NCBI GenBank assembly: GCA_031549325.1
Contig: JAVBQA010000074.1
Location: forward strand, 1-64,000
Reading direction: 5' to 3'
DNA: 64,000 bases
DNA from: JAJDGF01 sp031549325
Lineage (GTDB): Bacteria > Bacillota > Clostridia > Christensenellales > Aristaeellaceae
In this document: positions 8,789 to 16,772 of the stretch, in pieces
Layout: the number at the start of each line of letters is the position of its first letter
How positions within the stretch are numbered: the first letter of the stretch is position 1
Position numbers and translations under genes: made by a program
The notes under the pieces: model-generated
Database searches by the model: none
What the model saw: the letters and a program-made list of their open reading frames with translations, nothing else
Told to the model about the DNA's origin: nothing

Positions 8789-9970
8789 CTACCGGTTGGC
8801 GATGTGGAGCACGTCCAGGATGGCCTGGTCGTCCATCTTCGTAAAGAATCCCACCGTGTTCCCGCCCGGATCCCGGCGCGTCTGCCTCACCAGCCGCTCG
8901 AAATCCGGATCCTTGATCCCAAGCTCCGAAAGGGTCAGCGGCATGCCGATGCCCCTCAGAAACGCTTCGAACCGCTCGATGCCTAAGAGCGCCGTCTTCT
9001 CCGGGTGCGCGAAGTCCATGTCGCAGCCCCACACCCGCGCCGCGAACTGCGCCTGCTTGGTGGGCTCGTGGCGCTGAAGCTGGTAGCGCATCCACGCCGG
9101 ATAAACAACCGCCAGCCCCGCGCCGTGCGCAACGTCATAGATGCCCGACAGCTCGTGCTCGATCTTGTGCGCCGCGCCATCGAACACGCGCCCAACGCCG
9201 CAGGTGTTGTTGTGCGCCAGCGTGCCCGCCCACATCAGCTGCGCGTGGGCGTCGTAGTCACCGGGGTTTCGGATCGCCACCGGCGCGGCGCGGATCACGC
9301 TCTGCAGCAGCGCCTCGCAGATGCGGTCGGTCACGTCCACATCCGGTTCGTTGCAGAAGTAGCGTTCCATCACGTGCGCCATGATGTCGGTCGCGCCCGC
9401 CGCCTTCTGATACGCGGGCAGCGTGTAGGTCAGCTCCGGGTTCATCAGCGCGAACAGCGGCCGGTTCAGCTCGTTCCCCAGCCCTCTCTTGATCTGCGTC
9501 GCGGCTTGGGTGATCACGCAGCTGTTGCTGCTCTCGCTGCCCGCCGCTGAGATCGTCAGGATCACGCCCACCGGCAGCACCTTCTCCGGCTTGGCCGCGC
9601 CCGAGAAGAAATCCCAGAAATCGCCGTCATAGACCGCGCCCAGCGCGATGGCCTTCGCCGAGTCAATGGCGCTGCCGCCGCCCACCGCCAGCACGAAGTC
9701 GATCTTCTGCTCGCGGGCGATTCTGATCCCCTCGTACACCAGCTCGTCGCGCGGGTTGGGCTGCGCGCCGCCCAGCTCCACATGGGCGATCCCCGCCTCG
9801 TCCAGCGTCTTAAGCACCCGGGAAAGCAGCCCGCTCGCCACCGCCGAGCCGCCGCCGTAGTGCACCAGCGCGCGCGTACCGCCGAAGCGCTTGATCTGCG
9901 CGCCTGCCTTTCGCTCCGCGCCGCGCCCAAACTCAAAGTGGGTGGGCAGATAAAAAGAGAAATCCAGCAT
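8789..9970 (-). CDS. Iron-containing alcohol dehydrogenase
   Basis: A 393-residue group III (Fe-dependent) alcohol dehydrogenase, close in layout to butanol/aldehyde reductases of clostridia (YqhD/BdhA type). The NAD(P)-binding segment has the hallmark GGGSAIDSAKAIA motif. The metal-binding region contains the conserved Asp and His residues, including MAHVMERYF and the stretch AAHKIEHELSGIYDVAHGAG. It would reduce aldehydes to alcohols at the expense of NAD(P)H in the cytosol. The start follows the stop of the SGNH hydrolase gene by 6 bases, so the two are probably co-transcribed from the divergent promoter near 10660. Confidence 0.94.
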   Translation of the reverse strand: MLDFSFYLPTHFEFGRGAERKAGAQIKRFGGTRALVHYGGGSAVASGLLSRVLKTLDEAGIAHVELGGAQPNPRDELVYEGIRIAREQKIDFVLAVGGGSAIDSAKAIALGAVYDGDFWDFFSGAAKPEKVLPVGVILTISAAGSESSNSCVITQAATQIKRGLGNELNRPLFALMNPELTYTLPAYQKAAGATDIMAHVMERYFCNEPDVDVTDRICEALLQSVIRAAPVAIRNPGDYDAHAQLMWAGTLAHNNTCGVGRVFDGAAHKIEHELSGIYDVAHGAGLAVVYPAWMRYQLQRHEPTKQAQFAARVWGCDMDFAHPEKTALLGIERFEAFLRGIGMPLTLSELGIKDPDFERLVRQTRRDPGGNTVGFFTKMDDQAILDVLHIANR

Positions 9971-9976
9971 CGTCCG

Positions 9977-10624
9977 TCACGCCTTTCCAAAGATATTCAG
10001 CACCTTCGCGGTCACGGCTTCGGCCAGCGCGGCCTGGCCCTCCCGCGTCATGTGCACCGCGTCCAGGCGGCTCGGCTGCGCGACCTCGGCCGCGTTCAGG
10101 TATTCCACGCCCATCATCAGCGCGAGTTTTCTGTATTCTTCGGCCAACCCGAGGCTGGTTTGATAGGAAACCTCGCCAAAAATCGGGCCCATGGCCGTGT
10201 CCGTGATGTTGTCGCCGATCAGGATCGGCGAAACCAGCAGCACCGTGGGCGGCTTGTTCTCGCGGTCCACGCCGTGCTGGTGCACCGCCTTGAGCAGCTG
10301 CAGCATGCCCTGCGCGATGCAGTATGCGTTCAGCGAGAAGCGCTGCTTGGTGTCGTTGGTGCCGAGCATCAGGATCACCAGATCCAGCGGGTTGTGCGTC
10401 ATCAGGCAGGGCGGCAGATAGCTGAGGCCGCTCTTGAAGCCGCCCTCGGTCGGGTCGTCCAGCACGGTGGTCCGCCCGTTCAGCCCCTCCTCGATCACCA
10501 TGAACTCGTCGCCCAGCCGGCCGGCCATCACCATCGGCCAGCGAACCGTCTCGTCGAAACGTTCACCCAGCGGTGAGTAGCCCCATGTGTTTGAATCGCC
10601 AAAGCACAAGATTCTGCGTCTCAT
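9977..10624 (-). CDS. SGNH/GDSL-family esterase or acyltransferase
   Basis: A 215-residue hydrolase. Block I is LCFGDSNTWGY at residues 5-15, containing the nucleophilic Ser; the oxyanion Gly/Asn blocks include LMLGTNDTK; the C-terminal Asp-His pair is in DAVHMTREGQ. The GDSNTWGY form is typical of the arylesterase/acyltransferase branch (MsAcT-like), which acts on acetylated sugars or small esters. No signal peptide is present, so it acts in the cytosol. ATG 10624 is preceded by CAGGGAGGGGACG; longer frames would cross the promoter. First gene of a two-gene operon with the iron alcohol dehydrogenase. Confidence 0.9.
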   Translation of the reverse strand: MRRRILCFGDSNTWGYSPLGERFDETVRWPMVMAGRLGDEFMVIEEGLNGRTTVLDDPTEGGFKSGLSYLPPCLMTHNPLDLVILMLGTNDTKQRFSLNAYCIAQGMLQLLKAVHQHGVDRENKPPTVLLVSPILIGDNITDTAMGPIFGEVSYQTSLGLAEEYRKLALMMGVEYLNAAEVAQPSRLDAVHMTREGQAALAEAVTAKVLNIFGKA

Positions 10625-10641
10625 CGGCGTCCCCTCCCTGT

Positions 10642-10681
10642 TTGTTGGCAACATTATACTATGGTATAATGGTTTTCGCAA
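10642..10681. promoter_or_regulatory. Overlapping divergent promoters with a shared palindromic -10 region
   Basis: Minus strand: TTGCGA (10676-10681), 17 bases, TATAAT (10653-10658), for the SGNH hydrolase. Plus strand: TTGTTG (10642-10647), 17 bases, TATAAT (10665-10670), for the methyltransferase. The two -10 boxes form a near-perfect palindrome (10653-10670), so polymerases bound in the two directions should exclude each other. Confidence 0.7.
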
Positions 10682-10700
10682 ATGTTTTGGAGGTGTGACC

Positions 10701-12032
10701 ATGCGCTATCCCGAGCCATTTTTGGACAATCTGCGCGCGCTGCTGGGGGGCGAGTTCCCGTCGTTTGAGCGCGCGCTTGCGGAAGCGCCCGTGCGCGGCG
10801 CGCGGCTGAACCCCGGAAAGCCCGGCGCGGCGTTTGGCCCGGACGCGGTGCCCTGGGAACCGGACGGGCGCTATGTGGATGCCGGATACAGGCCGGGCGC
10901 GGACCCGCTGCACTTCGCGGGCGCGCTGTACATGCAGGAACCCAGCGCCATGGCCCCCGCGCGGGCGCTGAATGTAAAACCGGGTGAGCGGGTGCTGGAC
11001 CTGTGCGCCGCGCCGGGCGGAAAGAGTGGCCAGCTGGCGGCGGCGCTTCGCGAACAGGGCGCGCTGGTGTGCAATGAACCGGAGCGCGGCCGCGCCAAGG
11101 CGCTGTCCGGGAATCTGGAGCGGCTGGGCGCAACGAATGCGCTGGTGGTGAGCGCGTTGCCCAAAGCGCTGGCCCAGCGGTGGCCGGAGGCGTTTGACGC
11201 GATCCTGGTCGACGCCCCCTGTTCGGGCGAGGGCATGTTCCGGCGCGATCCGGAGGCGGTGGATCAGTGGCAGCCCGGTTCGCCGGCGGGATGCGCCGCC
11301 AGACAGGCCGAGATTCTGGACTGCGCGGCAGCCATGCTGCGCCCCGGCGGGCGGCTGGCGTATTCCACCTGCACGTTCAACGCGCTCGAGAATGAAGGCG
11401 TGGTGCAGGGGTTTTTGGACGGGCATCCGGCGTTTGAGGCGGCGGAGTTTGCGTTGCCGGGCGCGGGCGCGTCGGAGCATGGGATGCTGCGGCTGTGGCC
11501 GCATAGGGTGCGGGGCGAAGGGCAGTTTGTGGCGCTGATGGCAAAAGCCGCAGGCAACCGCCGTTCGCCCTTGCCGCCCGAGCGCGGCGAGTCCATCGGA
11601 GGCGATCCGCGCTCGCCCGCAGGTGTGGCCTTGGCGCAGCTGGAAACCGCCGTGCCCGGAAGCTGGACAGCGCGGATACGGGGTTGGGATTTGGTTTTGC
11701 AGAGGGATACGCTGTGCGCGGCGCCGCCCGGATTGCCGGACGCGAAGGGGCTGCCTGTGCTGAGGCGCGGGATCCACCTGTGCCAATTGGGCAACGGCTA
11801 TGTGAAGCCCGACCACGCGCTGGCCATGGCGCTGACGCCCGCGGAGACGGCGCAATCCATCGAACTGGATGAAGAACACACGGCCCGCTTTCTGCGCGGG
11901 CATGAGATCCCCTGCCCGGAGCGCTTATCCGGCTGGGCGCTGGTGACGCACAGAGCGCTCCCCCTTGGCTGGGGCAAAGCGGTGCAGGGCACGCTGAAGA
12001 ATCATCTGCCCAAGGGCCTCAGATTGCATTGA
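10701..12032 (+). CDS. RsmF/RsmB-type rRNA (cytosine-C5)-methyltransferase
   Basis: A 443-residue Rossmann-fold SAM methyltransferase of the NOL1/NOP2/Sun (RsmF/YebU) family. The SAM-binding motif is VLDLCAAPGGKSGQLA. The two catalytic cysteines lie in DAPCSGEG (motif IV) and STCTFNALENEG (motif VI, the nucleophile). The C-terminal third resembles the RsmF/NCL1 PUA-like extension. The substrate is expected to be a cytosine of 16S rRNA. ATG 10701 has GGAGGTG 5 bases upstream; the longer frame begins inside the promoter. It runs alone and ends in a terminator. Confidence 0.92.
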   Translation: MRYPEPFLDNLRALLGGEFPSFERALAEAPVRGARLNPGKPGAAFGPDAVPWEPDGRYVDAGYRPGADPLHFAGALYMQEPSAMAPARALNVKPGERVLDLCAAPGGKSGQLAAALREQGALVCNEPERGRAKALSGNLERLGATNALVVSALPKALAQRWPEAFDAILVDAPCSGEGMFRRDPEAVDQWQPGSPAGCAARQAEILDCAAAMLRPGGRLAYSTCTFNALENEGVVQGFLDGHPAFEAAEFALPGAGASEHGMLRLWPHRVRGEGQFVALMAKAAGNRRSPLPPERGESIGGDPRSPAGVALAQLETAVPGSWTARIRGWDLVLQRDTLCAAPPGLPDAKGLPVLRRGIHLCQLGNGYVKPDHALAMALTPAETAQSIELDEEHTARFLRGHEIPCPERLSGWALVTHRALPLGWGKAVQGTLKNHLPKGLRLH

Positions 12033-12087
12033 GGCGTGGCCACGGGATGTCGCGCCCCTACGGCCGCTTCCGCCGGCACAGCAAAAG

Positions 12088-12121
12088 AGGGCGGGAGCGC
12101 GCTCCTGCCCTGATGTTTTTT
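12088..12121 (+). terminator. Terminator after the rRNA methyltransferase
   Basis: A 24-base near-perfect inverted repeat (12088-12111, one G-T wobble) followed after GATG by TTTTTT. Confidence 0.75.
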
Positions 12122-12196
12122 GAAGAATGGGTTGGGGGGGACGATGTTCCCGGCTGGGATCCGGGAGGCGGCGCGCCATGACGCGCCCCTTCTTCC

Positions 12197-12703
12197 CTAC
12201 TCCACAAACACCGCGCTGTACCAGTTTTGTTTTTCAGCGTCGGGATCGGAGAGGGTGCTGATGGGGAGGCCGAGCTGGCGCACGGTCTTAAACACGTCGA
12301 TGCCCACGCTGTGGAAGGCGGGGCGCGCCTTGTGGGCGTTGCGGCATGGTTTCTCCAGGACGGCGGCGCACTCCTCGCACAGCGCGCAATCGCTGAGGGA
12401 GAAGGCCATGTAGTAGCCGTCTTTGAAGGCGCGGTCCTCGATTTCGAAGGAGACCTTCTGGGAGAGGGCCTTGTCGTGGGTGTGCACGATGACGCCCCAG
12501 CGGTAGCGGGAGAACATCTCTTTCAGCTCGGCCATGCTGGGGTTGCCGGGGCGGCTGGGGCAGGTGTGGTTCTTGCCCCAGTCCTTGCAGCCATACATGC
12601 ACTTGAGCAGCGTGCGGCTGTCGAAAACGATCTGATCAATGGAAAAGGGCACCGCCTCGGCGCCCATGGAAACAGCCAGATGGATATACTCGTTGGCATT
12701 CAT
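12197..12703 (-). CDS. DUF2284 predicted metal-binding protein
   Basis: A 168-residue cytosolic protein with two cysteine clusters: one at LKCMYGCKDWGKNHTCPS and one at DCALCEECAAVLEKPC, followed by a conserved RPAFHSVGIDVF segment. This pattern fits the DUF2284 family, annotated as predicted metal-binding and often suspected to hold an Fe-S cluster or a corrinoid-linked role; the true function is unknown. The ATG overlaps the stop of the J-domain gene (ATGA), so the two are translated together. A GGGAGA site lies upstream. Confidence 0.88.
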   Translation of the reverse strand: MNANEYIHLAVSMGAEAVPFSIDQIVFDSRTLLKCMYGCKDWGKNHTCPSRPGNPSMAELKEMFSRYRWGVIVHTHDKALSQKVSFEIEDRAFKDGYYMAFSLSDCALCEECAAVLEKPCRNAHKARPAFHSVGIDVFKTVRQLGLPISTLSDPDAEKQNWYSAVFVE

Positions 12704-13215
12704 CGCGTGATTCTCCCTGGAAACAGTTTGCCCAGCCTCTTGGTGCGCAGCTTTTGCGCGCGCACGGCTTGCGCGCTGAGGAAGGCGGTTTGGTATTGCG
12801 GGTTTTCCGGGCGCTGGCGCGCCGCGATGCCGAAGTAGAGGGAGGCCTTTTCGATCTCCCCCAGCCGAAACAACACCGCGCCAAAAAGATAGTTCCACTC
12901 CGCGGTGCGGCTGGCGATGCGCATCAGCGCCTGCCGGGCGGCGGGCAGCTGGTTTAACTCCATCAGGCGGCGCACGTCGTTAAACTGGTCGTTTTCGGGC
13001 GTGAGCGCACCCCGGCCGTCGTCGCGCTGGCAGCCGCTCAGCGCGTCCTGGTAGGCCATGTTGATCTGTACCATCTTGGACTCAGCCCACATCCGCTCCG
13101 GCCCGTCCGGGAACCGGTCTGGATGCCAACGGCGGGCCAGCTCCCGGTGCGCCTTTCGGATCTGGTTCTCGGTGGCGCTGCGCTCAACGCCGAGCAGCTC
13201 ATATGCACTGGCGAT
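12700..13215 (-). CDS. DnaJ-like (J-domain) protein; start uncertain
   Basis: The conserved region begins AYELLGVERSATENQIRKAH and continues RWHPDRFPDGPERMW, a J-domain with an intact HPD tripeptide, so it should stimulate an Hsp70 ATPase. A C-terminal TPR-like helical region (residues 85-165) could bind clients. There is no Gly/Phe or zinc-finger region, so this is a type III J-protein. The best ribosome site (GGAAGGAGGGG) lies 8 bases before an ATC codon at 13215, where the J-domain begins; no ATG is available in frame. TTG codons at 13260 and 13362 are alternatives that would add 15 or 49 unconserved-looking residues. Co-translated with DUF2284 (ATGA overlap). Confidence 0.8.
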   Translation of the reverse strand: MASAYELLGVERSATENQIRKAHRELARRWHPDRFPDGPERMWAESKMVQINMAYQDALSGCQRDDGRGALTPENDQFNDVRRLMELNQLPAARQALMRIASRTAEWNYLFGAVLFRLGEIEKASLYFGIAARQRPENPQYQTAFLSAQAVRAQKLRTKRLGKLFPGRITR

Positions 13216-13394
13216 GCTGAACCCCTCCTTCCAGCATGGTGCAATCCAAATGCGGGGCAAGTGCCGGCCCTCACAGCCCCCAACGCCGCACAAGCACGTT
13301 GAGCGCAATTGGCAGATGTCCGCACCAATTCCCCCGCGCGAGCAGAGGAAGTGATCTTCCAAGCCCTTTGAAGCGCACTATATAATATGCCGTT

Positions 13395-13423
13395 AGTATA
13401 CCATGATGACGCGCCGCTGTCCA
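13395..13423 (-). promoter_or_regulatory. Promoter for the J-domain/DUF2284 operon
   Basis: Minus strand TGGACA (13418-13423), 17-base spacer, TATACT (13395-13400). The predicted start near 13388 leaves a leader of about 170 bases to the ATC candidate or 26 bases to the TTG at 13362. Confidence 0.75.
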
Positions 13424-13565
13424 GAAACTGTCCAATTTTTGAGCACGGCACAAAAAGAAAATTCTGTTACGAGATAATGACGATTTTCGAGCCAAAACGA
13501 CATAAATACTACATGGGGCAATTGCTAGACAAATTACGCGGCGGAGGCTACAATGTACATGCTGG

Positions 13566-14156
13566 ATGAGACTTCCAATCTCTCCTGACAACTCAAAGGA
13601 TGTGTGGCACCCGTTGCAAGCGAAACACAAAACGCAGCAGAAGAGGCGCACCAGAGAAGCCGACAGCTCGATCGTGCTGTGGCTTGTCTTTTGTTTCCCC
13701 ATTGGGCTGATGATGATGTGGAGCGACCGCTGCGGCTGGAAGCGCGCGGTGAAGAGCGCTGTTTCTATGGGTTTTGTGGCCGTCCTGCTGTTGCTGGTGC
13801 TGCCCCAGACCCGCGCGCCCCAGCAAAAGACAGGCGGCATCGAGATCGTCAGCGCCCAGGCGGTGGTGGACCTGATGGGCCCCACGATGGAGGCGGGCGT
13901 GCTTTCCTATGACTCATATGTGCCCAAGTACATCCCCAAGAACAACGTGCTGGTGCAGCCGACGCCCAGTCCCGAGCCCTACTGGGTGTACTGCAACGAC
14001 GGCGGCGAGAAATACCATCTGAAGGGCTGCCGTTTTGTGAAGCCCAGCACCCCCAAGGCCACGCTGATCCAGGCGGTCGACGCCGGATTCAAGCGCTGCA
14101 AGGAGTGCGGCTCGCCGAAGCTGTCGGACATCTACGGCGAAGATTTTGTCGGCTAA
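13566..14156 (+). CDS. Membrane protein with C-terminal Ada-like zinc-ribbon segment, function unknown
   Basis: A 196-residue protein. Residues 35-50 (VLWLVFCFPIGLMMMW) and 66-80 form two membrane segments. An extracytoplasmic linker follows, then a C-terminal Cys/His motif: YWVYCNDGGEKYHLKGC, then KRCKECGSPKL. That spacing (YHxxxC followed by A-x-x-x-G-F-x-x-C-x-x-C) resembles the metal-binding Ada-like segment found at the ends of secreted nucleases and membrane proteins. The ATG at 13566 has a poor ribosome site; a good GGAGG (13543-13547) instead serves an 11-codon frame at 13553-13588 that overlaps the start and could be a leader peptide. No operon partner. Confidence 0.75.
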   Translation: MRLPISPDNSKDVWHPLQAKHKTQQKRRTREADSSIVLWLVFCFPIGLMMMWSDRCGWKRAVKSAVSMGFVAVLLLLVLPQTRAPQQKTGGIEIVSAQAVVDLMGPTMEAGVLSYDSYVPKYIPKNNVLVQPTPSPEPYWVYCNDGGEKYHLKGCRFVKPSTPKATLIQAVDAGFKRCKECGSPKLSDIYGEDFVG

Positions 14157-14173
14157 CATCGCAGAAACAGCAG

Positions 14174-14206
14174 ACCGCCCGCTCATCACGAGCGGGCGGT
14201 TTTTTG
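14174..14206 (+). terminator. Terminator after the zinc-ribbon membrane protein
   Basis: Perfect 10-bp stem ACCGCCCGCT/AGCGGGCGGT (14174-14183, 14191-14200) followed by seven T residues. Confidence 0.9.
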
Positions 14207-14223
14207 TCTGTTTTCAGAAACGA

Positions 14224-15138
14224 TCAAACGGCGGCGTCCTCCGCCTGCTTCAGCACGCGCCACAGGTTCAACCCGGCAAACCCGCGCAGCTGCGCCTGCG
14301 TGTAGCCGTGGTTTTGGAGCAACCCGAGCAGCGCCGGAAAATCGCCCGGGCTCCCCAGCCCATCCGGCCAGGATTCGATGCCGTCAAAATCCGACCCAAA
14401 CCCGAGCGCCTGCTCGCCGCCCAGCTCGCAGATGGCGTCGATGTGGCGCAGCACGTCGTCCAGCGTCGCGCCGCCGCCCTGGCGCAGAAACTTGCTGTAA
14501 AAGTTGATGCCAATGAAACCCCGCTTCTCGACGATGGCGCGCACCTGCTCACGCGTCAGGTTGCGCGGCACATCGCACAGCGTTTTCAGGTTGCTGTGGC
14601 TGGCGATGATGGGCAGCTGCGCGCGCGCGGCCGCGTCATAGAACCCGGCCTCGTTGAGGTGGGACATGTCCGCCAGGATGCCCAACCGGTCCATCTCGGC
14701 CAGCAGCTCGCGCCCAAAAGGCTTGAGCGGGTTGTCCGTGCCGCCCGCTGCCGGATAGCCAATCTCGTTCTCAAAATTCCAGGTCAGCGCGATCATGCGG
14801 ATGCGCGCGCGGGCGTGCAGCTCGTGCAGACGGTCCAGTCGCCCCTCCAGCATCTCGCCGCCCTCGATGGACAGCACGCCGTGGGGCGTCACGGGCGGCT
14901 TTTCCGGCAGCGCGCCCGCCAGCATGGGCACGCCCAGCCGCTCGATGGCTTCGAGCATCTTTAGCCCGTTTTGGTAAGGTTCGCCCAGCGGGCCGCTTCC
15001 CCCGGCAAACATGGCGAAGGTCTGGATCCCCACGCCGCCCGAGGCCAGGCGGTCCGGCTGCACCGCGCAGGCCTCGAGCGCCTTGCCCTCAATGGCCAGC
15101 GAATACAGCGTATCCGAATGCGCATCCGCGACAAACAT
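14224..15138 (-). CDS. Membrane dipeptidase (peptidase family M19)
   Basis: A 304-residue zinc dipeptidase of the renal dipeptidase type. The N-terminal metal site is ADAHSDT (residues 5-10), the bridging Glu is in SIEGGEML, and later metal and active-site residues are in IIASHSN and LGFGSDFDGIES. It hydrolyses dipeptides, including some D-amino-acid or dehydro-dipeptides. There is no signal peptide, so it acts in the cytosol despite the family name. ATG 15138 is chosen because family members start at this Asp-Ala-His segment and a GGGGGAAAC site precedes it. The gene stands alone. Confidence 0.93.
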   Translation of the reverse strand: MFVADAHSDTLYSLAIEGKALEACAVQPDRLASGGVGIQTFAMFAGGSGPLGEPYQNGLKMLEAIERLGVPMLAGALPEKPPVTPHGVLSIEGGEMLEGRLDRLHELHARARIRMIALTWNFENEIGYPAAGGTDNPLKPFGRELLAEMDRLGILADMSHLNEAGFYDAAARAQLPIIASHSNLKTLCDVPRNLTREQVRAIVEKRGFIGINFYSKFLRQGGGATLDDVLRHIDAICELGGEQALGFGSDFDGIESWPDGLGSPGDFPALLGLLQNHGYTQAQLRGFAGLNLWRVLKQAEDAAV

Positions 15139-15233
15139 GTCCGTTTCCCCCTTTGCTTCTCGTCGACACCTCATGCATTATAAAACAATCGCGCCAAAAA
15201 TGCAATTTTCAGACGAGTTTCATTCATTTTCTG

Positions 15234-15262
15234 TTGACAATTTGTCTAAAACTTTTTATACT
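15234..15262 (+). promoter_or_regulatory. Promoter of the DUF3798 transporter operon
   Basis: TTGACA (15234-15239), 17-base spacer, TATACT (15257-15262). The leader to the ATG at 15329 is about 60 bases and carries an AAGGAGGA ribosome site at 15311-15318. Confidence 0.9.
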
Positions 15263-15328
15263 GTAATGTATATCTCAGCGGGATCGACCCGCATAGGGAT
15301 GGGAATCGACAAGGAGGAAGGTTTCATC

Positions 15329-16525
15329 ATGAAGAGGTTTCTATCATCGATCCTGGCAGCGCTCCTTTTGCTGAGTCTGGCGCCCGTCGCGATGGCGGAG
15401 CAGGCCGAGGCTCCCTTCCACATCGGCATCGCCACCGGCACCGTGGCCCAGTCTGAGGACGAGCTGCGCGGCGCCGAGGCGTTCATTGCCGAGTACGGCA
15501 AGTCGGACGAGGGCGGCTACGTGACCCATGTCACCTATCCTGACAATTTCATGGCCGAGCAGGAGACCACCATCGCCCAGATGTCCAGCTTCCTGGATGA
15601 TCCGCTGTGCAAAGTGGTCATTGTGAACCAGTCCGTGCCGGGCACCGTGGCCGCGTTCAAGAAGATCCGCGAGCTGCGCCCCGACATTTTGCTGATCGCG
15701 GGTGAGCCGCAGGAAGACACCCAGATGATCGAAGGCGCGGCCGACCTGGTCATCAACGCCGACAACATCAATCGCGGCTACCTGATGATCCTGGCCGCCA
15801 AGAAGATGGGCGCCAGCAAGTTTGTGCACATCTCCTTCCCGCGCCACATGTCGATCGACCTGCTGGCCCGCCGCCGCGACATCATGGCCGCCGCGTGCGC
15901 GGACCTGGGCCTTGAGTTTATCACCGAAACCGCGCCCGATCCCATGTCCGACGTGGGCATCCCCGGCGCGCAGCAGTTCATCCTGGAGCACATGCCCGAG
16001 TGGGTGAACAAGTACGGCAAGGACACCGCGTTCTTCTGCACCAACGACGCGCAGACCGAGCCGCTGCTGAAGATGGTCGCCCAGCTGGGCGCGATCTTCG
16101 TGGAGCCCGACCTGCCCTCCCCGATCATGGGCTACCCGGGCGCTTTTGGCATCGACCTGACCGCCGAGGCGGGCAACTGGCCGGCCATCCTGAAGAAGGT
16201 TGAGGACACGGTGATCGCGGCCGGCGGCGGCGAGCGCATGGGCACCTGGGCCTACTCCTACAACTACACCTCCACCGCGGCGCTGGCCGAGTTCGGCAAG
16301 CGCGTCGTGGAGGGCACCGCCTCGTTGGACAACTTCGAGCAGCTGATGGATTGCTACAAGAAGTACACCCCGGGCGCCGAGTGGAACGGCTCGTACTACG
16401 TCGACGGGCAGGGCGTGGAGCAGAAGAACCACGTGATGCTGTATCAGGACACTTACGTGTTCGGCAAGGGCTACCTCGGGCAGACGAAGGAAGAAATCCC
16501 CCAGAAGTACAAGGAAATCCGGTAA
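15329..16525 (+). CDS. DUF3798 secreted substrate-binding-like protein
   Basis: A 398-residue exported protein. Residues 1-25 are a signal peptide ending AMA, with no lipobox cysteine. The mature part begins FHIGIATGTVAQSEDELRGA and has the alternating alpha/beta layout of a type I periplasmic-binding fold. Sequence blocks such as SVPGTVAAFKKIRELRPDI and FVHISFPRHMSIDLLARR are typical of the DUF3798 family, which has no assigned function. Directly downstream are a two-domain sugar-type ATPase and two permeases, so this is inferred to be the ligand receptor of that importer. A terminator after the gene should raise its level over the membrane parts, as is common for binding proteins. Confidence 0.9.
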   Translation: MKRFLSSILAALLLLSLAPVAMAEQAEAPFHIGIATGTVAQSEDELRGAEAFIAEYGKSDEGGYVTHVTYPDNFMAEQETTIAQMSSFLDDPLCKVVIVNQSVPGTVAAFKKIRELRPDILLIAGEPQEDTQMIEGAADLVINADNINRGYLMILAAKKMGASKFVHISFPRHMSIDLLARRRDIMAAACADLGLEFITETAPDPMSDVGIPGAQQFILEHMPEWVNKYGKDTAFFCTNDAQTEPLLKMVAQLGAIFVEPDLPSPIMGYPGAFGIDLTAEAGNWPAILKKVEDTVIAAGGGERMGTWAYSYNYTSTAALAEFGKRVVEGTASLDNFEQLMDCYKKYTPGAEWNGSYYVDGQGVEQKNHVMLYQDTYVFGKGYLGQTKEEIPQKYKEIR

Positions 16526-16540
16526 TCCGTGAACCAAACA

Positions 16541-16574
16541 GCAGGGGCGAGCGGATGTTCGCCCCTGCGTTTTT
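16541..16574 (+). terminator. Attenuating terminator between binding protein and ATPase genes
   Basis: Perfect 10-bp stem (16541-16550 with 16559-16568) followed by GTTTTT. Partial read-through would give more binding protein than transporter. Confidence 0.8.
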
Positions 16575-16648
16575 CCGTAAGAGACGCAAAGCCAGGCAGC
16601 CGCTGGTCAAACCCGCCGCCAGCGCATGGCGGTTGAATCATCGGTTGG

Positions 16649-16731
16649 CCAGGGCCGAGAGGCCCCGGTTTACATCCACGGGGTCGCAAGGACCAAGCCG
16701 TTCGGTCGGGGGAACTGGCAGAAAGGCTTGG
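16649..16731 (+). other. Possible structured RNA leader before the ATPase gene
   Basis: Between the terminator and the ATPase lie several compact helices: CC-a-GGGCC/GGCCC-c-GG with a GAGA loop (16649-16668), GGTC/GACC (16682-16685, 16691-16694), and CCAAGCC/GGCTTGG (16693-16699, 16725-16731), the last two sharing two bases. It does not match any riboswitch class I can name. It may be a cis-regulatory or mRNA-stabilising element, or chance folding of GC-rich DNA. Confidence 0.3.
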
Positions 16732-16772
16732 CCGTTGCGGACCGCGCGCAATAGGAAAGAGGTGTTGTCTCC

